NCBI GenBank assembly: GCA_017861495.1
Contig: JAGFXW010000111.1
Span: 1-7,685, forward strand
Origin: Bacillota bacterium
Lineage (GTDB): Bacteria > Bacillota_C > Negativicutes > CTSoil-072
Direction of reading: 5' to 3'
Length of the DNA stretch: 7,685 nucleotides
This document shows, piece by piece, positions 1 through 6,526 of this stretch; positions within the stretch are counted from its first letter, which is position 1, and each line of letters opens with the position of its first letter. Below the pieces are notes generated by a model, which was given only the letters and a program-made list of their open reading frames with translations, did not search any database and was not told where the DNA came from. The translations under genes and the position numbers were made by a program.

Positions 1-479
1 CTGAACTCACCCGTACGAATTCCTTCCACCAACAAGCTGATGGAGTGGCCGGTAATCCCAATATGGCCGATCTTACCGGCTGCCTTGGCTTCCTTCAGGG
101 CTTCCAACGCGCCTCCCGGCGCTAACACAGCATCCAGGTCTTCCCGTTTTTTTATATTGTGGATCTGGTAAAGATCGATGTAATTTGTCCGCATCATTTC
201 CAGGCTAAGATCAACGTCCTTCGCCATTTTATCACGGTCTCTCGCCATGCTCTTGCTGGCCAGATAAAATTCCTGGCGACGCCCCGCCAAATGCCGGCCG
301 ATTTTTTCTTCACTATCTGTGTACGCCCGTGCAGTATCAATAAAATTGATCCCGGCATCCAAAGCAGCCTTAAGCACCGGGCCGGCTTCTTCCATGGTAC
401 AACGCTGCATCGGCAGTCCGCCAAAACTAATTTCCGTTACTTCCAAACCCGTTTTTCCCAACACGCGTTTTTTCATCAT
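1..479 (-). CDS. Aldo/keto reductase, N-terminal part (COG1453-like), runs off left edge
   Basis: Reading from 479 gives 159 residues of an NAD(P)H-dependent aldo/keto reductase before the window ends; the C-terminus is outside. The start MMKKRVLGKTGLEVTEI is typical of the family. All four residues of the catalytic tetrad can be seen: Asp48 and Tyr53 (IDTARAY), Lys76 (LASKS) and His107 (LYQIHN). The LYQIHN strand and the later GKIGHIGITGH segment resemble the COG1453 subgroup, which usually carries a C-terminal 4Fe-4S ferredoxin-like domain; that part would lie off-window, so the subgroup is an inference. Start choice: ATG at 479 has GGGGAG six bases upstream. Alternative starts are ATG at 476 (next codon) and ATG at 512 (11 residues longer, poor ribosome site). 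It lies 126 bases downstream of the permease on the same strand and may be expressed separately. Its substrate cannot be told from sequence. Confidence 0.9.
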   Translation of the reverse strand, partial: MMKKRVLGKTGLEVTEISFGGLPMQRCTMEEAGPVLKAALDAGINFIDTARAYTDSEEKIGRHLAGRRQEFYLASKSMARDRDKMAKDVDLSLEMMRTNYIDLYQIHNIKKREDLDAVLAPGGALEALKEAKAAGKIGHIGITGHSISLLVEGIRTGEF

Positions 480-486
480 AATAGGC

Positions 487-494
487 TCCCCTTT
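487..494 (-). promoter_or_regulatory. Ribosome binding site deciding the aldo/keto reductase start
   Basis: On the minus strand AAGGGGAG ends about seven bases before ATG 479. It supports 479 over the in-frame ATG at 512, which is preceded only by a run of A residues. Confidence 0.6.
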
Positions 495-542
495 TCCTTG
501 CAATTCCTGCATTTTTTCCGCTATGATTAATTTCGTTAGCTG

Positions 543-571
543 CTTACAAAACCCTTCCTTTTCTTCAGCAA
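543..571 (-). promoter_or_regulatory. Weak promoter candidate for the aldo/keto reductase
   Basis: In the gap between permease and aldo/keto reductase, the minus strand has TTGCTG (566-571) and TGTAAG (543-548) exactly 17 bases apart. Each matches four of six bases of the sigma-70 consensus. The spacing is ideal but the boxes are poor, and this A/T-rich gap would yield such matches by chance. I saw no convincing terminator here, so read-through from the permease is equally possible. Confidence 0.2.
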
Positions 572-605
572 GAATCGCAAATCAAAATTAGCAAAACCGC
601 GGCTG

Positions 606-1982
606 TTACCCAAAATAGCGGCCCCAGCAATAAGCAAATACGATCCCTTCGACAAACAAAATCGCACTGAAAACCCCATTCCAAGAAATAGAAATGTCAA
701 CCGCCCGGCAATTAATGAATTTGGAGAGCATGAGGATCATTCCCGCAAACGGCGATACAATATAGGAAATCGTCCCGCCCAAGGCTAAACATAGCGCAAT
801 GGAAATCGCCGGAATTGGCAATTGTAAGGACGTCAAGATATGGCCAAACATGACAATGGAAATAAAAGGATGGATGCCGACGACCGCGCATAAAATCAAC
901 AATACCGGGATCACTGCCAAGGCGGCAATCCCGATTGCATTGGCGCCGGTTTGCAAGTATGGCTGGATCAACATAAGAGCACCGGTACTTTGGAGTGCGG
1001 TTGAAAAAATCCCCATAGAAATAAACAATGGAGCTAAATCAACCGTCTTTAACAGATCCTTCTGCCAATAATTCCGCAAAGTTGCTGTAAAACCGGGTCG
1101 TTTGACAAAAAACAGGATCCAGAACAACACAACAATCGCTCCGGCAAACATAATCCGGTTCGCGGCGGAATACCCAAAGTTGTTTTTTTCTAAGAGAATA
1201 ATAAAAACCAATAGACCTGCCACAACGGCAAACACGTGAACAGCCTTGCTGACTGCGGAACTTTCCTCCGCTTGCGGCTCAGCCCCAGAACCCAAGTTCA
1301 AATCCGCTGTAACGGCTAAATACGATCTCGCTTCAAGAAAATAGGAAGTCGCCATGCCGATCACACTGAACACCATGCTGGGAAGCAAAATATCACTCCA
1401 TTTAACGCCTGTTGCCTGAATAACCAGCATAACATTGATGGCTCCCGGCGCCCATAAGACAACAAGGCCAAAACCGCGGGTAATCGCTGCCGAGATAAAC
1501 CGTTCATAATGGGAAATCTTCCCTTTCAATGTATCCCCCAGTAATGTAACCATAACCGGAATAACACCGAAACTCAAAATACTGGCCAGAATATGACTGA
1601 CAAACGTAGTAAACAAAAACAAGGTTTTTTCTTGTTTAAACGATTTCGTCAGCCAGTGCTGAACTGCCATATGATAATTACCCAATTGAATAGGAATGGA
1701 GTACAACTGCATGATTGCCAGTATGGAAATTAGGCTGGTCATCGAAGTTACTGCCGTCATCCATACCGGAAATGGTTGGTGAAAAAACAGCAGCAAGCCA
1801 ACGCCCAAACCTAAAAATACCATGGTAATTTTTTTAAACCCTTTTCCCATAAGCGGGAGGCTCGAAAAAAGAACAGCAACCGCAGCCACAAAGGCAGCAA
1901 ACGATAAATTTACCGATATAAGCGGCATCAAAAACTGCAAGGCAGCTAACAGCAAAATAGCAATTTTACAAAATAACGACAT
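606..1982 (-). CDS. Polytopic membrane permease, possible ion-transporter (IT) superfamily, substrate unknown
   Basis: A 458-residue, very hydrophobic protein with about twelve to thirteen predicted membrane helices. The first starts at residue 1 (MSLFCKIAILLL) and the last ends near the C-terminus (VFAYCWGRYFG). One long hydrophilic loop around residues 218-245 (acidic, Ser/Ala-rich) splits it into two halves. Helix-breaking Gly/Pro/Ser stretches occur in both halves: SFGVIPVMVTLLG and VLWAPGAINVMLV in the first, GGTISYIVSPFAGM in the second. Such paired broken helices are a hallmark of secondary carriers of the IT superfamily (DASS, ArsB/NhaD, CitM types), which suggests an anion or organic-acid carrier. 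That is an inference from layout; I do not recognise a specific family and the CDS call is much surer than the function. It begins just after the hairpin that follows the molybdopterin gene. The neighbouring redox genes suggest it moves their substrate or product. Confidence 0.75.
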   Translation of the reverse strand: MSLFCKIAILLLAALQFLMPLISVNLSFAAFVAAVAVLFSSLPLMGKGFKKITMVFLGLGVGLLLFFHQPFPVWMTAVTSMTSLISILAIMQLYSIPIQLGNYHMAVQHWLTKSFKQEKTLFLFTTFVSHILASILSFGVIPVMVTLLGDTLKGKISHYERFISAAITRGFGLVVLWAPGAINVMLVIQATGVKWSDILLPSMVFSVIGMATSYFLEARSYLAVTADLNLGSGAEPQAEESSAVSKAVHVFAVVAGLLVFIILLEKNNFGYSAANRIMFAGAIVVLFWILFFVKRPGFTATLRNYWQKDLLKTVDLAPLFISMGIFSTALQSTGALMLIQPYLQTGANAIGIAALAVIPVLLILCAVVGIHPFISIVMFGHILTSLQLPIPAISIALCLALGGTISYIVSPFAGMILMLSKFINCRAVDISISWNGVFSAILFVEGIVFAYCWGRYFG

Positions 1983-1989
1983 TGGCACG

Positions 1990-2004
1990 CCCCCCAATCT
2001 CCCT
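1990..2004 (-). promoter_or_regulatory. Ribosome binding region deciding the permease start
   Basis: The minus strand reads AGGGAGATTGGGGGG, followed by seven bases and ATG 1982. The G-run suits ATG 1982; the upstream GGGAG would suit GTG 1988, giving a protein two residues longer. A longer reading from GTG 2024 would begin inside the loop of the hairpin at 2014-2043 and is unlikely. Confidence 0.5.
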
Positions 2005-2043
2005 AAAAACTCGTAAGACTCCACCCGTAAAGGCGGAGTCTTA
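2005..2043 (-). terminator. Hairpin plus T-run after the second molybdopterin gene
   Basis: A nine-base perfect inverted repeat, TAAGACTCC (2014-2022) and GGAGTCTTA (2035-2043), extends after one mismatch by two more G-C pairs, leaving a six-base loop. On the minus strand the stem is followed by CGAG and then five T (2009-2005), as in a rho-independent terminator with the T-run displaced by four bases. The stem begins nine bases after the molybdopterin gene's stop codon. On the plus strand no T-run follows, so it acts leftward if at all. The hairpin is flanked by a direct repeat AACTCG (2008-2013 and 2045-2050). The permease ribosome site follows immediately, so it could also attenuate permease expression rather than end transcription fully. 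Confidence 0.6.
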
Positions 2044-2051
2044 TAACTCGG

Positions 2052-4232
2052 TTAGGCCCGCGATACACGACAAGGCAAACCGTTATAGGTTGAAGTTCCT
2101 ATCAATGGATCGGAAGCCTCGAAATCGGCGTTCGTTAAAATATTGGCATTGGCAATCCATAAACCACCTAAACTTGGCTCGGCTTCTTGCATCTCCGGAT
2201 ACCACCAGCCATATTCAACGCTCACGACATCATCGCACATAGTAGAAATCTTTACCACGAAGCGGGCTTTGCCCCGTTCTGTTTCCACCCATACCGGGCA
2301 GCCATCTTCCAATCCTAACCGGGCAGCTGTTGCAGCGCTCATTTCCGCCCATGCCTCCGGATGTACGGCCCGCAATGTATCGAATTGGCGAAAACTCGAC
2401 GCATAATACGGCTGAAACCGCGCACCGGTGATCAGGCGCAAGGGAAACTCCTCCTGGTTTGCCAAGGTCCCTTTCGGTACCGGCAGGGGGTCATAGCCAA
2501 TCTCGGCAAAAAGCTCGCTATACAGTTCTATTTTGCCACTGATTGTAGCAAAACCAACCGGGTTTCCGGTTTGCGGATTAACTTGCATGTATTTTTGATA
2601 ATCATCCGGCGGAAAGTATAGACCCTCGGCACAAAAATCATTCCAGGTAAAGCCAGTCGGTTCCAGCGTTGCTTCCAAGCTATCGACCAGGTTTTCCCAT
2701 GGCCATTCCTTTTCTTGTCCGAGCCGCACACCCAGTTCCCGCCAGAAATCATAATCGGTCCGTCGTTCATAATACGGTTCAACCGCCGGAGCGCCTCCAT
2801 AAGCAATGTTCGCTGTCCCGGCTTTGGTTTCAAACAACGGCCGTTCCAAGGCACCGGCGCTGGGTAATACATAATCAGCCAACATCGAAGTAGGTGTCGG
2901 GAATAGTTCTAAAACAACCAACAAGTCTAAACTCTTCAGTGCTTCATAGATCAACTGCGAATCCGCTTGGGTTAACAACGGGTTCGTCGCCATGACAACC
3001 AGCGACCGTACCGGATACGGATCTCCCGTCACCATAGCCCGCCATACCAGGTTTGGCTGGGCAGACGTCAAATAACGCATCGGCAAGCGTTTGCCATGTT
3101 TCATCGTCAATTCCCGTACCCGCTCATAACCGGCATAAGACTGCAAGGATAATTTGTTTAATTGTTTCTGCCGCGAATCTTCCGGGAACTGCTCGCTCAA
3201 TTCCAAGTCGAGTTCGGGGATAAAGTCCGGCATTTCATTCAAATGCGTAGCGCCCGGCAAGTCAACGTTGCCGGTAATCGCTTTTAAGATCGCTAATGTA
3301 TGGTGGGTCGGAACACTGTCGCAGCCGATTTGGTCAATTCCGCGCCCGGAAAACAAAGTAGCCGGTGCGCTTTGCGCATACAATCGCGCCGCTTGCATAA
3401 TCGTGTCCGCTGCAATGCCGGTAATGTTTTCCACATGGGCAGGAGTGTAAGCAGCGACATGATCTATTAACCTTTCAAACCCATGGCACCACGTTTTGAC
3501 AAACTCTTTATCATACAGCTGTTCTGTAATAATGACATGCACCAATCCCAAGGCTAAAACACTATCGGTTCCCGGCCGCACCGGCAGCCATAACGTAGCC
3601 AGTTCCGCAGTCCGGGTTCGCCGGGGATCGACCACAATGATCGGTTTCCCTGTTTTTCGGAACCGCACTACTTCGCGCCACAGCAAAGAATTATCCGATT
3701 CGGACGGATTCACGCCCCAGAACATCGCACAACTGGTGTTCTCCGTGTCCAACTCACTTTCCATCGGCCAACCAAAAATCAACGTATTGAGCCAAGTCCC
3801 GGGGTTCCAGCAAATTTGTCCAATCCCCATGTTGTTCGGACTGCCAAACAAATTCATGAAGCGATGCAGCGGCCAATAAATGGCATGTGGTCCGCCGATG
3901 CAAGTAGCCAGCATCTCCGGACCATACCGTTCTTTGAGAGCCTGCATTTTTTCGGCAATTTCATCCATGGCTTGCTCCCAGCTAATTTGCTGCCATTGTC
4001 CACTGCCACGTTCCCCCACCCGTTTCAGCGGGTAATTCACCCGCTTGGGATGGTCAATAAATTCTGGTGCCAGCCGCCAGCGACGGCAGCCACGCTGAAT
4101 ATTTTCATCACCGGGATATTGCGTTGGATCCGGTCGAACTGCTTTTACCTGTCCATTTTCGGTTTCTGCCATCAATCCGCATTGATAACCACAAAACCGG
4201 CAGTTTGTTTTCACGAGTTTTTCTTCTGCCAT
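2052..4232 (-). CDS. Molybdopterin (Mo/W-bis-pterin) oxidoreductase-family enzyme, stand-alone, cytoplasmic
   Basis: A complete 726-residue catalytic protein of the DMSO reductase superfamily. An N-terminal 4Fe-4S site is formed by Cys11, Cys14, Cys18 and Cys49. The likely metal ligand is Cys141 in GQICWNPGTW. Further family marks are the GVNPSESD and VVDPRRTRTAELA segments, ADYVLPSAGALERPLFE, and a C-terminal dinucleotide-binding domain (about 595-726) with VWVETERGKARF and GWWYPE. No twin-arginine signal, so it should be cytoplasmic. Formate dehydrogenases have Cys/Sec-His at the ligand site; here it is Cys-Trp, so that activity is unlikely. Several stretches (for example ITEQLYDKEFVKTWCHGFE) closely resemble acetylene hydratase as I remember it, but that enzyme's catalytic Asp (CxxC-Asp) is Gly15 here. 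It is a paralogue of the partial enzyme at the right edge. The gene starts 17 bases after the radical SAM stop with a poor ribosome site (GTGGT), suggesting translational coupling. Substrate unknown. Confidence 0.9.
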   Translation of the reverse strand: MAEEKLVKTNCRFCGYQCGLMAETENGQVKAVRPDPTQYPGDENIQRGCRRWRLAPEFIDHPKRVNYPLKRVGERGSGQWQQISWEQAMDEIAEKMQALKERYGPEMLATCIGGPHAIYWPLHRFMNLFGSPNNMGIGQICWNPGTWLNTLIFGWPMESELDTENTSCAMFWGVNPSESDNSLLWREVVRFRKTGKPIIVVDPRRTRTAELATLWLPVRPGTDSVLALGLVHVIITEQLYDKEFVKTWCHGFERLIDHVAAYTPAHVENITGIAADTIMQAARLYAQSAPATLFSGRGIDQIGCDSVPTHHTLAILKAITGNVDLPGATHLNEMPDFIPELDLELSEQFPEDSRQKQLNKLSLQSYAGYERVRELTMKHGKRLPMRYLTSAQPNLVWRAMVTGDPYPVRSLVVMATNPLLTQADSQLIYEALKSLDLLVVLELFPTPTSMLADYVLPSAGALERPLFETKAGTANIAYGGAPAVEPYYERRTDYDFWRELGVRLGQEKEWPWENLVDSLEATLEPTGFTWNDFCAEGLYFPPDDYQKYMQVNPQTGNPVGFATISGKIELYSELFAEIGYDPLPVPKGTLANQEEFPLRLITGARFQPYYASSFRQFDTLRAVHPEAWAEMSAATAARLGLEDGCPVWVETERGKARFVVKISTMCDDVVSVEYGWWYPEMQEAEPSLGGLWIANANILTNADFEASDPLIGTSTYNGLPCRVSRA

Positions 4233-4249
4233 CGCATTACCACGAGCGA

Positions 4250-5554
4250 TTATCGTTCGCTCTTCTTCTTCCCATTAATATCAGTTAATTGGAAAACGCA
4301 AAACGGAACAATTTTGCCGTCCGGCCCGGTAACCGTCATGCTGCATTCCCGCAATTTTTTCAGATCAATATTCATTGCATCCATATAATTCATCATGACA
4401 ATCGACAATCCCGGCCCCAGATCCGGAAACAGTTTGTCGGCGATATCCGGGAACACCGAACCCTGCGGACTGTCAGAATCAAAATTATCCATATATTCTT
4501 GAGGGGTGATCATAGCTGTTACCGGCTTTATTACGCCGTTATCTTCAACAAGATACGTGGCAGAATCACATAACGAGTGCGAACAACCTAACGGCCAAAG
4601 ATCGTATGGCCGTAAAATACCGTTGCTTTGCTCTGCCAACATAAATGCCGTATTGCCAATCGTTAACCGTTGTTCCGGCTCTACATCAAACCGACCGGAA
4701 CCAAACGCCGGTTGGTAGGCAACACCCGCAATCACATCCCGATTTTTCAAGGCAAATTCCAGTACAGCGCCCATTTGGTCATCATTGATGCCGGCGATGA
4801 CGGTCATCGCAAGAACGACCTGTATCCCAGCTGCACGGCAATTCTCAATGGCTTTCAGTTTATTAGGGAATATGTCTGCACCGCGGATCGTTTTATATAC
4901 TTCACTTGTCATCCCATCAAATTGGAGGTAAATACCGCTAATTCCCGCTTCTACCAACCGTTCTAAATACGCGGGGTCTTGCGAAATGACCATACCATTG
5001 GTATTCACTTCAATGGCCATAAAACCGATTTCCCGCCCTAAGGCGACAATTTCCGGCAAGTCTTTCCGAGTAGTGGGTTCGCCGCCCGTCAATTGAATAC
5101 TCGTCAAGGGACTGGTTTTCACCAATAGTTCCTGAAACATGGTTTCAAATTGCGCCAAGTCCGGGTCCGGCGGGGCGGAAGCTTGCGCTTCGCCCGCCGC
5201 CATGAAACATACCGGACAACGTAAATTACATTTTTGTGTCGTTTCAAACTCAACCAAGGTAGGGTGTCTGCGATGTGATGAACATAACCCGCAATCTTCA
5301 GGACATCCTTTCAGAGAAGGAGTAGGCTGCTCTGGCCGAACATACGGAAATTGGAAACTTTGCATCCATTGGTAATGATCAACATCCGGCCACAGATACG
5401 CGGTAAACGGACCGTGCTCCGGGCATGTTTTTTCCATGTACACGGCTTTGCCTTTTGTGACAATTTCCGCATCAATAACATTCAGGCAAACCGGACAGAC
5501 GCTTTTCGTCGTATCCAAGATAGTATTTGTTTTAGTAGTTTCAACTGATTGCAT
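4250..5554 (-). CDS. Radical SAM enzyme, COG1964 / MJ0619 / Tes-like, with extra cysteine clusters
   Basis: A 434-residue radical SAM protein. The SAM-binding 4Fe-4S cluster motif is CNLRCPVC (Cys109, Cys113, Cys116), followed by TGGEP (156-160). Upstream lies a cysteine-rich N-terminus: Cys20-x2-Cys23, then Cys44 in CPEHG, then Cys84-x3-Cys88-x2-Cys91. Downstream are Cys324-x4-Cys329 and Cys404/Cys419 (DGKIVPFC). This layout matches the group that includes MJ0619, an archaeal methylase acting on a reduced pterin, and tetraether lipid synthase, known to hold several 4Fe-4S clusters plus a rubredoxin-like iron. The substrate here is unknown: family members act on pterins or on lipid chains, and the operon position suggests work on either the cofactor or the substrate of the adjacent molybdopterin enzymes. 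ATG 5554 has AGGAGA (5562-5567) seven bases upstream, a clear start. It sits 48 bases after the NrfD gene. Confidence 0.92.
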   Translation of the reverse strand: MQSVETTKTNTILDTTKSVCPVCLNVIDAEIVTKGKAVYMEKTCPEHGPFTAYLWPDVDHYQWMQSFQFPYVRPEQPTPSLKGCPEDCGLCSSHRRHPTLVEFETTQKCNLRCPVCFMAAGEAQASAPPDPDLAQFETMFQELLVKTSPLTSIQLTGGEPTTRKDLPEIVALGREIGFMAIEVNTNGMVISQDPAYLERLVEAGISGIYLQFDGMTSEVYKTIRGADIFPNKLKAIENCRAAGIQVVLAMTVIAGINDDQMGAVLEFALKNRDVIAGVAYQPAFGSGRFDVEPEQRLTIGNTAFMLAEQSNGILRPYDLWPLGCSHSLCDSATYLVEDNGVIKPVTAMITPQEYMDNFDSDSPQGSVFPDIADKLFPDLGPGLSIVMMNYMDAMNIDLKKLRECSMTVTGPDGKIVPFCVFQLTDINGKKKSER

Positions 5555-5585
5555 AACCTAATCTCCTAACCGAATTAATGTTCAT

Positions 5586-5614
5586 ATTATATCGCATATC
5601 CCTTATTTATTCCA
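5586..5614 (-). promoter_or_regulatory. Possible internal promoter ahead of the radical SAM gene
   Basis: In the 48-base gap after the NrfD gene the minus strand holds a perfect TATAAT (5586-5591). Seventeen bases upstream is TGGAAT (5609-5614), a weak -35 (three of six), which overlaps the end of the NrfD coding region. A transcript would start near 5579, giving a leader of about 25 bases that includes the ribosome site. If real, the radical SAM and second molybdopterin genes could be expressed apart from the membrane complex. Confidence 0.35.
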
Positions 5615-6526
5615 GGCTTTCAGAAATGCTTCATTCCCTTTCGGCAGTCTGGACCGGTATTTTTGTTCACCGGGGAACCAGGTCCGGTCTTCGCCGCCAC
5701 GGACAACCAGCATACGCATGAGGGCGCCGCCTAAGAGAACCAACACTGCGCCAACTGCTTGTGCAGCAGGGGAAGAAGACAAGGACAGGATTAACGGAAC
5801 GATCGTTCCTAAACCAATAAAACCAACTTTAAAACTGGAAGAAAGATCGCCACTAAGCCAGCGTTCTGTCGCAACCGCTTCCGCTGTAGTACCGCCGCTT
5901 TTCTTCACCCACATGTAGCCAAACCACAACAGCAGTTGGAACGCCAATAACCCAGCAGTCCATGCAGGGAAGGTTCCCAAAACATCAGTGATCGTAGCCG
6001 GCTTGACGATCAAGCCGCATAAAACATGCGCCGCTACGCCGGTAACGAGAGAGGAGAGTAGGAACAGGATCATGATCCCAGGGCCATGCCAGAACGGGCG
6101 GCCTTTATGACGGCCCAGCAAAATGCCCGGGTAGGTAGCCACGATTAGACCGAAAACGAAGCAGAGAATTGCAACGATCTTGCGGGCAACGATCCAACTG
6201 CTCCAGAAAAACATGTCGAAGCCAAACGACAGATAGACCAACGCAAAGGTGAGCGCGAACGACATACACCATGCACCAAAGGTCAGGATAGCTTTTGGAT
6301 TCACGAAAACCCGTAGTGCCTGAAACGGACGGCCCAATTCCAAAATCAGCAAGGAAGATCCGATTCCAATAAATACCGCTGCCATAAAAGGAGCCAAAAG
6401 CGAGATTCTTCCTTCGCCGACAAACAGATCCAGAATTCCTAAAATCACAAGCATGCCGCCGCCCATTCCGGCAAAGAAGAAATCGACAGCCAACATCCAG
6501 CCCCAAACTTCATGTTTTTGACTCAT
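5603..6526 (-). CDS. NrfD/PsrC-type membrane anchor subunit of a molybdopterin oxidoreductase
   Basis: A 307-residue integral membrane protein with about eight helices: roughly 13-36, 42-62, 79-103, 112-137, 149-173, 186-207, 232-250 and 254-275. The Glu-Leu-Gly-Arg-Pro motif (63-67) after helix 2, with RVFVNP following, and Tyr-Pro-Gly (132-134) in helix 4 are family hallmarks. NrfD/PsrC proteins carry no haem; they bind quinone and pass electrons between the quinone pool and the FeS subunit. It is the third gene of the catalytic-FeS-anchor set. ATG 6526 overlaps the FeS subunit's stop by one base (TGATG) and is preceded by GGAGGTG (6535-6541), so coupling is strong. Length is near normal for the family. 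The direction of electron flow (quinone reduction or oxidation) cannot be read from the sequence. Confidence 0.92.
   Translation of the reverse strand: MSQKHEVWGWMLAVDFFFAGMGGGMLVILGILDLFVGEGRISLLAPFMAAVFIGIGSSLLILELGRPFQALRVFVNPKAILTFGAWCMSFALTFALVYLSFGFDMFFWSSWIVARKIVAILCFVFGLIVATYPGILLGRHKGRPFWHGPGIMILFLLSSLVTGVAAHVLCGLIVKPATITDVLGTFPAWTAGLLAFQLLLWFGYMWVKKSGGTTAEAVATERWLSGDLSSSFKVGFIGLGTIVPLILSLSSSPAAQAVGAVLVLLGGALMRMLVVRGGEDRTWFPGEQKYRSRLPKGNEAFLKAWNK

Noticed and set aside
194..424. A 76-codon minus-strand open frame
   Set aside because: It is a wrong-frame reading inside the aldo/keto reductase gene, whose frame shows all four catalytic residues.
597..621. Possible terminator at the end of the permease gene (CCGC ... 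GCGG followed by TTTT on the minus strand)
   Set aside because: The stem is only four base pairs with a long loop and overlaps the stop codon; too weak to annotate.
1983..2024. GTG start at 2024 for the permease, adding 14 residues
   Set aside because: The start would sit in the loop of the hairpin at 2014-2043 with no ribosome site, and the added residues are not hydrophobic.
2052..4232. Formate dehydrogenase alpha subunit
   Set aside because: The ligand Cys141 is followed by Trp, not His, and there are no partner subunits of a formate dehydrogenase.
2052..4232. Acetylene hydratase
   Set aside because: Overall resemblance is good, but the catalytic aspartate known in that enzyme is Gly15 here and the residues after the ligand cysteine differ.
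3816..4388. A 190-codon open frame on the plus strand
   Set aside because: It is antisense to the start of the second molybdopterin gene and the end of the radical SAM gene, and its product looks like shadow translation.
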